Source: Pseudobacteroides sp035370245
GTDB taxonomy: Bacteria > Bacillota > Clostridia > Acetivibrionales > DSM-2933
NCBI GenBank assembly: GCA_035370245.1
Contig: DAOOVO010000134.1
Coordinates: 1 to 8,922, forward strand
DNA length: 8,922 bases
Direction: 5' to 3'
Both the position numbers and the translations under genes were made by a program. Positions 1 to 5,999 of this stretch are shown piece by piece. Under the pieces are notes generated by a model. It was given only the letters and a program-made list of their open reading frames with translations, was not told the origin of the DNA and ran no database searches. Within the stretch, counting starts at the first letter, position 1, and each line of letters opens with the position of its first letter.

Positions 1-2
1 GA

Positions 3-68
3 AATGGCATTTTAAAAAACTCTCTTGTGAGAGTATTGGCAGGAGATGGGTTCATGCTTTTACCGTGA
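3..68 (+). CDS. possible 3' end of an upstream gene (partial, uncertain frame)
   Basis: The first bases may hold the tail of a gene entering from the left. Read from base 3, the frame gives NGILKNSLVRVLAGDGFMLLP and stops at 66-68, before the candidate promoter of the next gene. Read from base 2, another open frame of 34 codons runs to a stop at 104-106, which would place its end inside that promoter. I favour the first frame because it ends before the promoter, but neither tail is long enough to name a family. No start is visible, so this is at best a fragment. Confidence 0.3.
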   Translation, partial: NGILKNSLVRVLAGDGFMLLP

Positions 69-86
69 TTCCAAATATAATTATTC

Positions 87-116
87 TTGATTCATTATAT
101 GAATAAGATTTATAAT
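87..116 (+). promoter_or_regulatory. candidate sigma-A promoter of the metG-like/tfuA/luxE cluster
   Basis: TTGATT at 87-92 and TATAAT at 111-116 are separated by 18 bp. This is close to the housekeeping-sigma consensus and lies in very AT-rich DNA. Transcription would start near 123, giving a leader of about 58 nt before the ATG at 181. I see no T-box or SAM-riboswitch-like structure in that leader, so control by tRNA charging or SAM is not supported. The assignment rests on box match and position only. Confidence 0.55.
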
Positions 117-180
117 AGGTTATAATAATAAGCTTAAATAATGAGATTTTTATAAAAAGAGGAAAGGGGAGGCTAGGACG

Positions 181-1737
181 ATGAATTCAATTTATATAAC
201 TACGCCAATTTATTATGCAAGCGGGAATCCACACCTTGGACATGCTTATACAACTATTTTGGCGGATTGTTTTAACCGTTTTTTTAAGTTAGTCAATTAT
301 GAAACAAGATTAACAACAGGTACCGACGAGCATGGTCTTAAAATTGAAAGAGCAGCGAAAAAAAATGAAAAGGAACCTAAAGAATTTGTAGATGAATTGG
401 CACGGAAGTTTATCAATTCATGGAAAGAGCTTAATATAGAGTATGATGATTTTATTCGTACAACAGAAGAAAGGCATATGAATATCGCCCAAGACATGTG
501 GCGTCGGATGGAGGCCAACGGCGATATTTATCTTGGGAAGTATGAGGGACTTTATTGTATTGATTGCGAACAATATTATCCGGAGAGTGAATTATTAGAA
601 GGAATGTTATGTCCCATTCATAATAAAAAAGTGGAGACAATGAGTGAAGAAACCTATTTTTTCAGGTTGTCAAAATACCATGACAGGCTTTTAAAATACA
701 TAGAAGAAAATCCTGGTTTTATATACCCCGAGGTTCGCAGGAATGAAGTTTTAGGGTTTTTGCATCATAATAGACTTCAAGACTTGTCAATTTCAAGGAC
801 ATCTTTTAGTTGGGGTATACCCGTACCCGGTAATGATAAACATGTTATGTATGTTTGGATTGACGCATTGACAAATTATATATCAAGTTTAGGTGGAATT
901 GGCACGGAATTGTTTAACAAATATTGGTCCAATACCGTTCATCTAATTGGAAAGGATATTTTGAGGTTTCATGCCATCTATTGGCCTTGTATGCTTATGT
1001 CAGCTGGTGTTGCTTTGCCGAAGTCAATAATAGTGCATGGATGGTGGACCATATCGAATAAAAAGATTTCTAAATCTGACCCTGCAACAAAAATTGATCC
1101 TGTTATGCTTTCAAAGGATATTACAGTGGATGGTTTAAGATATTTCTTATTAAAAGAACTCACGCTGGGAAAAGACGGAGATTTAGATTATGAGAATCTT
1201 ATATCAAGTATAAACATTGGTCTGGCAAATAATTTAGGAAATCTCGTTAACCGAACGATAATGATGGTACAAAAATACTTAAATGGCTGTGTACCTGCTT
1301 TAGATGAAGACTCGACTAACGAATTTGATATTGAGATAAAAGAGAATGCTTTCACTACAGCCGATGCGGTAAAAAAGTTTATGGAAGAATACAATCCTTC
1401 AGGTGCAGTGAATGCAATTATGAATTACTGTAATTTATTAAATTCATATTTGGATAAAACGTTGCCTTGGCAATTGGCCAAGCAACCGGATCAGGTAAGC
1501 AGGCTTGAACAAATTTTTTCCTATTTACTGGAGGCTTTGAGATGGGTGTCAAATATTGGATATCCGTTTTTCCCGGAGTTTGCACGGGGAATAAAGGAAC
1601 AACTTGGGATAGATGAAGCCTTTAGTTGGCCTGTATCATTTTGTTTGTCGGAAAGAAAAGTGAGTAAAGGGGCTGTATTGTTTAAAAGAATAGGCAAGGA
1701 TGAAGAAAAAATACTTATAGAAAAATGGACAAAGTGA
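181..1737 (+). CDS. metG: methionyl-tRNA synthetase-like protein, short form without C-terminal tRNA-binding domain
   Basis: This is a class I aminoacyl-tRNA synthetase that would attach methionine to tRNA in the cytoplasm. The Rossmann core carries the HIGH-type motif HLGH (residues 18-21) and the KMSKS-type motif KISKS (295-299). A single zinc knuckle of the Thermus type has Cys126, Cys129, Cys144 and His147. Residues lining the methionine pocket are kept: the VWIDAL segment with Trp226, and His264 in KDILRFH. The helical anticodon domain keeps the NLGNLVNR segment (351-358) and Pro429-Trp430, so anticodon recognition is plausible. The 518-residue chain ends after that domain. Housekeeping enzymes of many Firmicutes are about 640-660 residues with an EMAP/Trbp111 tail, so this is probably a second, specialised copy. 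The start is set by GGGGAGG at 166-172, 8 nt before ATG. It is followed 15 bp later by tfuA. Alternatives are an inhibitor-resistant second synthetase or a biosynthetic paralogue. Confidence 0.93.
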   Translation: MNSIYITTPIYYASGNPHLGHAYTTILADCFNRFFKLVNYETRLTTGTDEHGLKIERAAKKNEKEPKEFVDELARKFINSWKELNIEYDDFIRTTEERHMNIAQDMWRRMEANGDIYLGKYEGLYCIDCEQYYPESELLEGMLCPIHNKKVETMSEETYFFRLSKYHDRLLKYIEENPGFIYPEVRRNEVLGFLHHNRLQDLSISRTSFSWGIPVPGNDKHVMYVWIDALTNYISSLGGIGTELFNKYWSNTVHLIGKDILRFHAIYWPCMLMSAGVALPKSIIVHGWWTISNKKISKSDPATKIDPVMLSKDITVDGLRYFLLKELTLGKDGDLDYENLISSINIGLANNLGNLVNRTIMMVQKYLNGCVPALDEDSTNEFDIEIKENAFTTADAVKKFMEEYNPSGAVNAIMNYCNLLNSYLDKTLPWQLAKQPDQVSRLEQIFSYLLEALRWVSNIGYPFFPEFARGIKEQLGIDEAFSWPVSFCLSERKVSKGAVLFKRIGKDEEKILIEKWTK

Positions 1738-1752
1738 TTTTGAGGTGGCAGA

Positions 1753-2421
1753 ATGTATGACAAAAGAGTTGCTCCAATAATCTTTATTGGACCATGTATG
1801 TCACACGATGAGGTAGAGAAGGTATTAGATATCGAAGCAGATATTCGAGCTCCAATTAGAAGAGGGGATTTAGATTCAATACCTGAAAGTACTCAAGTTA
1901 TAGGTATTGTTGATGGGGTTTTCTTTTCCAACTTATCGGTTAGTCCGCGGGAAATACTAAGTATTCTGAAAAAAGGGATTCATGTTGTGGGCAGTTCAAG
2001 CATGGGAGCTTTAAGGGCAGCAGAACTTGACGTTTATGGTATGAAAGGAATTGGAGCAATATATGATATGTATAAACGCGGTATCATTGAGTCAGATGCA
2101 GAAGTTGCTCTGACATTTCACCCTAAGGATTATAGGACTTTGAGCGAGCCTTTGGTAAATATTCGTTATTTTGCAGCGAAGGCACATGAAACGGGTTTAA
2201 TATCTTTAGATGAAGTGAATAAGATAATTGAATCCGCTCAGAAAATATATTTCTTTGAATTAAATTATGATAATTTATTTAAATATCTTGAAGACAAAAT
2301 AGAGAGAGCAAAGATTGAGTTACTGAGAGCATTTGTAAATAATAATAAAAATGAACTTGATTTAAAGAGACAGGATGCAATAAAACTGTTAAAATATATT
2401 AACGACTTATATAAAAGTTAA
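1753..2421 (+). CDS. tfuA: TfuA-like protein (thioamidation accessory family)
   Basis: The 222-residue protein has the TfuA core from about residue 10 to 140. Visible family hallmarks are the opening FIGP segment, ADIRAPIRRGDL (29-40), IVDGVFF (52-58), the glycine/serine loop VVGSSSMGALRAAEL (78-92), and GMKGIGAIYDMYKRG followed by ESDAEVAL (96-120). Known TfuA proteins work with YcaO enzymes that exchange a backbone amide oxygen for sulfur, as in thioamidated RiPPs and methyl-coenzyme M reductase of methanogens. They are thought to help deliver sulfur. No YcaO gene, precursor peptide or ThiS-like carrier is in this window, so the substrate is unknown. The C-terminal 80 residues are charged and helical and show no family I recognise. 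Ribosome binding site GAGGTGG (1742-1748) is 4 nt before ATG, which lies 15 bp after the synthetase stop, so the two are almost certainly co-transcribed. Confidence 0.88.
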   Translation: MYDKRVAPIIFIGPCMSHDEVEKVLDIEADIRAPIRRGDLDSIPESTQVIGIVDGVFFSNLSVSPREILSILKKGIHVVGSSSMGALRAAELDVYGMKGIGAIYDMYKRGIIESDAEVALTFHPKDYRTLSEPLVNIRYFAAKAHETGLISLDEVNKIIESAQKIYFFELNYDNLFKYLEDKIERAKIELLRAFVNNNKNELDLKRQDAIKLLKYINDLYKS

Positions 2422-2455
2422 TAGCCTTAAAGGAAATGTACGGGAGGTCAATTTT

Positions 2456-3055
2456 ATGAAATTTCAGTCAATACAGAAAATAGATTTTTTGGATGATTTG
2501 ATATACCAAGAGGAGGAGAGTTTTAAATGGACGGAGGAAAAAATAAGTGAAGTTCAGTTAAAGCTTATAAAGGAAGCATTTGAGTATCACTATGAGCATT
2601 GTCAAGGATATAGAATGTATTGTAAGAAGATGGGAATTGAACCGTGTGATGTAAACTCAATAGATGATCTTTGCAGGATACCTCTAATACCAAGCACGAT
2701 GTTCAAACTAGGTGATATTTTGAGTTGCGATATGAATGAAGTTGTTAAGGTTTGTCAAAGCTCGGGGACACAAGGCTCAATAAGTAAAGTTTACAGGGAT
2801 GAAAAAACTTTAAATAGATTCTTAGGTTCAATTCAAACTTCAATAGATCAGGTAATTGAAATTGATGATGCTTTTTGTGTAAATTTAGGACCATCTACTA
2901 AAGAAGCCGGGGATTTATGGTTTTCGTATGCCATAAGTGTAGTGGATATGATTTTTCCGGATAATTCCGTTATGCTGTCCGGATGTTCCCGGAATCAGTG
3001 TCCGGATGTGGCCGAAATATGCAACAGAGTATCTAAAAAAGAAAACTCACATTGA
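2456..3055 (+). CDS. LuxE/acyl-protein synthetase-like enzyme, truncated at its 3' end
   Basis: LuxE-type enzymes adenylate a carboxylic acid and pass it on as an acyl-enzyme or thioester. Family features seen are PLIPSTMFK (residues 76-84), the adenylation P-loop SSGTQGSISKVYRD (102-115), and NLGPSTKEAGDLWFSYAIS (143-161). The family usually has about 350-380 residues, while this one has 199. From about residue 169 the translation stops looking like the family and becomes Cys-rich and repetitive, exactly where three tandem TCCGGA-containing repeats begin in the DNA. The remaining 30 codons therefore probably come from a foreign insertion-sequence end. GGGAGG at 2442-2447 is 8 nt before ATG, and the gap to tfuA is 34 bp. 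The missing C-terminal half should include most of the mobile lid domain, so activity is unlikely. The coordinates describe the open frame as it stands; it could equally be called a pseudogene. Confidence 0.8.
   Translation: MKFQSIQKIDFLDDLIYQEEESFKWTEEKISEVQLKLIKEAFEYHYEHCQGYRMYCKKMGIEPCDVNSIDDLCRIPLIPSTMFKLGDILSCDMNEVVKVCQSSGTQGSISKVYRDEKTLNRFLGSIQTSIDQVIEIDDAFCVNLGPSTKEAGDLWFSYAISVVDMIFPDNSVMLSGCSRNQCPDVAEICNRVSKKENSH
2956..3023. mobile_element. tandem repeats resembling an IS21-family terminal region (relic)
   Basis: Three imperfect units start with TCCGGA at 2956, 2978 and 3001, a period of 22 then 23 bp. Each continues with a TT/CC-G-AAT-like second half, for example TGTTCCCGGAATCAG in unit 2. 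IS21-family elements carry multiple short repeats of about this size at their ends as transposase-binding sites. The local composition (CCGG-rich) differs sharply from the AT-rich gene around it. No transposase or helper ATPase gene remains, so this would be a scar rather than an element. Family assignment is from pattern memory. Confidence 0.45.
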
Positions 3056-3175
3056 AAGAAAAATATGAAAAGATAAAAAAACTTTCATTAAATCACTGAT
3101 ATTAGTGATTTCAACACCTTTTTCTCGTTTTGAAGGCAATGGAGATATAAAGTGAATTGTTTTATTATCGGCCAT
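3047..3175 (-). CDS. possible small or truncated ORF of unknown function (42 aa)
   Basis: An ATG at 3175 is preceded on this strand by AGAGG with 7 nt spacing, and it opens a 42-codon frame. It begins MADNKTIHFISPLPSKREKG and ends in a hydrophobic SFHIFLSM tail. The first 30 residues look like a protein start, while the tail is low-complexity and may be read-through of non-coding DNA. It overlaps the last codons of the truncated LuxE gene on the other strand and contains a perfect 8-bp inverted repeat (3090-3111). I do not recognise the family. It may be the start of a gene cut off when the neighbouring insertion scar formed, or simply chance. Confidence 0.25.
   Translation of the reverse strand: MADNKTIHFISPLPSKREKGVEITNISDLMKVFLSFHIFLSM
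3090..3111. repeat. 8-bp inverted repeat, AAATCACT / AGTGATTT
   Basis: AAATCACT (3090-3097) and AGTGATTT (3104-3111) are perfect inverted copies around a 6-nt centre. The stem is AT-rich and has no T-run directly after it on either strand, so it does not make a good terminator. It could be a protein-binding palindrome or part of the neighbouring scar. No role can be assigned. Confidence 0.4.
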
Positions 3176-3237
3176 GACAAAACCTCTGTGATTGCAGATT
3201 CATTGACATATTAAAGTTTAGAATTCTCCTATTATGT

Positions 3238-3621
3238 TCATTTTATTCGCCTAAGCAAGTTTAAAACATCGCTTTCACTTGACAAATCATAGTCACCGAT
3301 AACGCCTGTTCTATGATACACAATTCCATCTTTTTCGTTTTGTTCTAAGTACTCAATGAACTTATGAATGCCTTCTTCTTTAATGCATTGAACAAATGCT
3401 CTCATTTTAATTTTATCTACGGCAAGCATATCCTTGCCACAAGGTGAATCAGCACATTCCCAGCATCCGTTGATTCCTTTTGATGTGCAGCAATTATACT
3501 GATAACACCCCTCTGAGGATAATCTTTTTCCGCAATGGTTATCGGTTTTACAACTGCATCTTCCATCTGTGGAGCAAAAGCTACATATCAATCCGCAGTA
3601 CGCTACTGAATTTTCATTCAT
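3238..3621 (-). CDS. Cys-rich DUF3795-type protein
   Basis: This 127-residue soluble protein has 13 cysteines (9, 13, 16, 22, 24, 30, 39, 44, 45, 53, 56, 61, 79). They are concentrated in the first 61 residues, including an opening AYCGLICSFCS segment. That opening, followed by spaced Cys motifs and a helical C-terminal part, is the pattern of the DUF3795 family. Its members have no established function; the cysteines suggest zinc or an iron-sulfur cluster, which is inference. GAGGTG on this strand lies 6 nt before the ATG at 3621. There is no signal peptide. It stands alone between an insertion scar and the terminator of the AraC-type gene, so context gives no hint of its job. Confidence 0.78.
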   Translation of the reverse strand: MNENSVAYCGLICSFCSTDGRCSCKTDNHCGKRLSSEGCYQYNCCTSKGINGCWECADSPCGKDMLAVDKIKMRAFVQCIKEEGIHKFIEYLEQNEKDGIVYHRTGVIGDYDLSSESDVLNLLRRIK

Positions 3622-3790
3622 TTAATACACCTCACCAAATATAAATACTCTATAATTCAAATTGCTAAACTTTTCAAATTCCTCTTTGCCCACCTGCTTT
3701 TCCCGTTTTGGAGGTTTGGCAGGTAGATAATTAATTTAATTTTAACATTATACCTTCTTTTTTGCTACAGTAATTTTGTCAACTTACGAA

Positions 3791-3817
3791 AAGGGCACTC
3801 TTACTAGGAGTCCCCTT
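3791..3817 (-). terminator. terminator of the AraC-type regulator gene
   Basis: AAGGGCACTC (3791-3800) pairs with GAGTCCCCTT (3808-3817) over 10 bp with one mismatch and a 7-nt loop. Read on the - strand it lies about 20 bp after the regulator stop codon and runs into TTTTCG. The short T-run makes it a moderate intrinsic terminator. Confidence 0.6.
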
Positions 3818-3837
3818 AATAATAAACATAAATGTAG

Positions 3838-4716
3838 TTAATAGTCTTTTTTCTTTACTGGAATCCAGATTTCGCTTCGATACTTTGGATTTCCAGTGTT
3901 TGGACTCTCATTCCATAAAATTTCAGGTCCTTCAACCGCCTCGTATCCTGAAGATGGAAACCACTCTGAGTATATCCTACCCCACACATTTTGAAGTGTT
4001 TCCGGATATGGTCCAATCGATTCAAATACAGCCCAGGTACTAGCATCAATTTGTAATACATCAAAATCTGCAGTTTCATTACTTGTTGTTGCTACCCCGA
4101 TGTAATGATCTAATTCTCCTTTCTCTTCCATTCTACCTTCTGAAAAATTAGTGGAAGCACTAATAATGCCTGTAGGTTCTACATTTGAAATTGCTTTTAA
4201 TTGTTTAATAACATCCATGGTTAAAAGTTCAGTCATTTTTGCAATCTCCGGATTGACACCATTAAAAATAATTGGAACTCTCTTCTTAAATCCTACTAAC
4301 TTAAAAGGTCCTTTCTCAACAATACGATAGTTCATTTCACATCCTCCTTTAATTGATAATTGAAAGGTCATTCTAGGATAGGCTTTTAATTGTGTATTCT
4401 CACTCCTTGCCTCAGAAGGAAGAATGCCATGCAGGGAATGAAAAGCACGGGAAAATGAATCCGCCGAATTATAGCCATATTTGACGGCTACATCAATTAT
4501 TCTCAAATCCCTATCTTTCAAATCAAGTGCAGCCAACGTTAGTCTCCTTCTCCGAATATATTCTGATAAACTTATGCCTGCTAAAAAAGAAAACATCCGC
4601 TTGAAATGATACTCTGAACAATATGCGATTTTAGATACTTCACTATAATCAATTTCCTCTGTTAAGTGCTCTTCAATATACTCCAATGCATTATTCATAC
4701 TTCTTAAACAATCCAT
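3838..4716 (-). CDS. AraC-family transcriptional regulator with GyrI-like effector-binding domain
   Basis: The 292-residue protein begins with an AraC-type DNA-binding domain. The first helix-turn-helix is around residues 23-45 (YSEVSKIAYCSEYHFKRMF) and the second around 73-97 (IIDVAVKYGYNSADSFSRAF). A GyrI-like/effector-binding domain follows from about 128 to 287, ending in the typical EIWIPVKK strand. In this layout (as in Rob or BltR-type regulators) the C-terminal domain usually binds a small hydrophobic or cationic compound and DNA binding switches drug-response genes. An open frame continues 14 codons upstream to 4758. I chose the ATG at 4716 because AGGAGG sits 7 nt before it, and the longer form has no ribosome binding site. 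Remnants of a drug-acetyltransferase gene lie immediately upstream on the same strand and may have been its target. A terminator follows at 3791-3817. Confidence 0.9.
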   Translation of the reverse strand: MDCLRSMNNALEYIEEHLTEEIDYSEVSKIAYCSEYHFKRMFSFLAGISLSEYIRRRRLTLAALDLKDRDLRIIDVAVKYGYNSADSFSRAFHSLHGILPSEARSENTQLKAYPRMTFQLSIKGGCEMNYRIVEKGPFKLVGFKKRVPIIFNGVNPEIAKMTELLTMDVIKQLKAISNVEPTGIISASTNFSEGRMEEKGELDHYIGVATTSNETADFDVLQIDASTWAVFESIGPYPETLQNVWGRIYSEWFPSSGYEAVEGPEILWNESPNTGNPKYRSEIWIPVKKKDY

Positions 4717-4785
4717 CAAACAACCTCCTTTCATCATCAATATTATCAGATGATGCATTTATCCATCCGACAATCTGTGCACCAT

Positions 4786-4912
4786 ATAGTAGGCTAGGTA
4801 TATTTGCAAATCTCAACATTGGATTTTTAGGTAGATTACTTATATAGCAAACCGTCTTTATATTTTCATTCGGATAAAGGTTTTTCTTATCTGGTCCTTT
4901 CCTATAACGGAT
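4786..4912 (-). pseudogene. remnant of a CatB/Vat-type xenobiotic acetyltransferase gene
   Basis: On the - strand the frame from 4897 reads GPDKKNLYPNENIKTVCYIS then NLPKNP. This matches the N-terminal pattern of Vat/CatB hexapeptide acetyltransferases (a GPDPN-YP---KTVCYIKN-NPN pattern). After a one-base slip at about 4818 the next frame gives VEICKYT, and after another slip at about 4795 it gives AYY, matching the family's V-G-YTYYDD strand. There is no start codon and an in-frame stop lies at 4928-4930. Everything beyond the first 45 or so codons of a roughly 210-codon family is missing. Intact relatives acetylate streptogramins or chloramphenicol. This copy cannot. Identification is from remembered family patterns. 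Confidence 0.55.
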
Positions 4913-4976
4913 ATTTTTTTGACAGTCTTACCTCATCCATAGGGCAATTTGCTGCTATAAACGTGCATACACTCAT
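4902..4976 (-). pseudogene. 5' remnant of a small gene: strong RBS plus 24 codons
   Basis: AGGAGG (4984-4989 on the complementary strand) lies 7 nt before an ATG at 4976. The frame opens MSVCTFIAANCPMDEV and stops after 24 codons, at 4902, just past a 7-base A run. The start resembles a family of small uncharacterised Firmicutes proteins beginning MSVCTFIA, which are several times longer. This is therefore most likely the head of a gene whose body has been lost, abutting the acetyltransferase remnant. It could also be a genuine 24-residue peptide, which I consider less likely. Confidence 0.4.
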
Positions 4977-4989
4977 ATCAAATCCTCCT

Positions 4990-5186
4990 CCGAATTGGTA
5001 TAACTTTTGTTTTATTACTGTTTTTATTATCATTATATATATGATTTTCTATATATGCCATTATCGCATTATATCCCTATACATGTCTAATAATAAGCAT
5101 TACCATTGTTGAATAACCAAGTTCTTTAGCTGCCCTCTGTTTTAGAGTTTTAAGGGCATCCGTGAAAACATATCAACAATAACATT
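4990..5186. other. gene-free stretch, possible eroded coding remnant
   Basis: Together with the two relics before it, this makes about 500 bp without an intact gene. It is very AT-rich, with a TATATA-rich patch around 5030-5060. One - strand stretch open between stops (5077-5172) reads FTDALKTLKQRAAKELGYST and ends after MVMLIIRHV. That looks like the end of a protein, but I cannot place it in a family. No clear promoter for the regulator gene was found here. Confidence 0.25.
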
Positions 5187-5221
5187 ATAACGCCAACTAA
5201 TAGATTTGTAATTGGCGTTAT
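5187..5221. terminator. hairpin after arsC, 10-bp perfect stem
   Basis: ATAACGCCAA (5187-5196) and TTGGCGTTAT (5212-5221) form a perfect 10-bp stem with a 15-nt loop, only 2 bp beyond the arsC stop. It is placed to end the arsenic operon, but the T-rich tract (TTTTTATTTTAATTT) is on the + strand side. On the - strand it is followed only by AATGTTATTG. It may work weakly in both directions or block transcription entering arsC from the left. Confidence 0.5.
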
Positions 5222-5223
5222 TT

Positions 5224-5622
5224 TTATTTTAATTTACCTCTTAATTCTTTTATTTTTGCTTCTATTATTGAAATTACATTTTTAAATTCCTCATCACTCT
5301 TACCTGTGGGATCATCTAGTCCCCAATCTTCTCTATGTTTGCATGGAAGGTAAGGGCATTCCACATTGCACCCCATAGTAACAACGATATCTACTGGAGG
5401 GATTTCATCAAGCAACTTTGAATGTTGAGTTTTCTCCATATCTATATCATAAAGTTCTTTCATTAGGCGAACAGCATCTTGATTGATTTGGGGTTTTGTT
5501 TCTGTGCCAGCAGAGTAGCTATCAAATACGTCAGACCCATAATGTTTACCAAGTGCCTCAGCTATTTGGCTTCGGCATGAATTATGGACACATATAAAGG
5601 CGACCTTAGGTTTATTGCTCAT
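5224..5622 (-). CDS. arsC: thioredoxin-coupled arsenate reductase ArsC
   Basis: This 132-residue cytoplasmic enzyme reduces arsenate to arsenite. It belongs to the low-molecular-weight phosphatase-fold family: the P-loop is CVHNSCRS, with nucleophile Cys11 and Arg17 in the CX5R motif. The general acid region is LDDP (102-105). Resolving cysteines follow in TMGCNVECPYLPC (Cys85, Cys89, Cys94), the arrangement of the redox-relay enzymes that pass a disulfide out to thioredoxin. All key residues are present, so it looks functional. AGGAGG lies 8 nt before the ATG, and the gene follows the acr3 remnant by 16 bp. It is the last gene of the leftward arsenic operon. Arsenite it makes would normally leave through Acr3, which is broken here. 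Confidence 0.93.
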   Translation of the reverse strand: MSNKPKVAFICVHNSCRSQIAEALGKHYGSDVFDSYSAGTETKPQINQDAVRLMKELYDIDMEKTQHSKLLDEIPPVDIVVTMGCNVECPYLPCKHREDWGLDDPTGKSDEEFKNVISIIEAKIKELRGKLK

Positions 5623-5638
5623 TGTCCATACCTCCTTT

Positions 5639-5999
5639 TCAGTTTTTCACTGGAAACCAGCGAATAGTTTTATTTGCTATCTTAACCAGAATCAACATAA
5701 CTGGTACTTTAACAAGCACACCTACAATGTGTAATGGATACAAGATCATTTGTTGTCACTTGCACCACAGTATAAGCTGCATTTCCTTTTGTCAAATGGC
5801 TTAATACAAATACCATCTCTGTACACGGAGCAGCTTCAAGAAGAATTGCTCCTGCAAGATAATCCTTTGTCAGTTCAGCTGGGATAAACGCTTTAAATAT
5901 CTCATAGAAAAACAGCCATACAATACCGAACATGGTAAAGGATTTTATCAACCAGTTAGTTATCCATGTGACAAAAAGTCCTTTAGGATTTTTACGACC
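5639..5999 (-). pseudogene. acr3: collapsed acr3 arsenite-efflux gene (start and middle deleted)
   Basis: Acr3 is a ten-helix membrane antiporter that expels arsenite. On the - strand the frame from 5999 reads KNPKGLFVTWITNWLIK (5943-5993) and continues through FTMFGIVWLFFYEIF, the conserved cysteine segment AAPCTEMVFVLSHLTKGNAA and YTVVQVTTNDL. This is the central part of Acr3. It then breaks at about 5744. The next frame continues as LYPLHIVGVLVKVPVMLILV then KIANKTIRWFPVKN and a stop at 5639, which is the Acr3 C terminus. Compared with a family length near 350 residues, about 85 N-terminal residues and roughly 130 internal residues are missing. There is no start codon, and the 5' edge overlaps the last codons of the thioredoxin-like gene. 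The gene cannot make a working pump. Confidence 0.82.

Noticed and set aside
19..34. Hairpin ACTCTC-TTGT-GAGAGT with an A run before it, a possible - strand terminator
   Set aside because: The stem has only 6 pairs, and no - strand gene lies to its right that would need termination. Probably chance.
3692..3724. ACCTGC / GCAGGT inverted repeat
   Set aside because: Six pairs across a 21-nt gap is weak, there is no T-run, and no link to a gene end.
3747..3782. TTGACA and TATAAT on the - strand upstream of the DUF3795-type gene
   Set aside because: Both boxes are perfect, but the spacing is 24 bp, well outside the 16-18 bp range, so they do not form a standard promoter. The TATAAT alone may still be a -10.
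4717..4758. Longer N terminus for the AraC-type regulator
   Set aside because: No ribosome binding site before 4758, while AGGAGG at ideal spacing precedes the ATG at 4716. The extra 14 residues are in fact the leader DNA.
5709..5951. A separate 80-residue membrane protein gene between arsC and the thioredoxin-like gene
   Set aside because: It is the central piece of acr3 with an out-of-frame tail. The true Acr3 C terminus follows in the next frame and no start signal exists.
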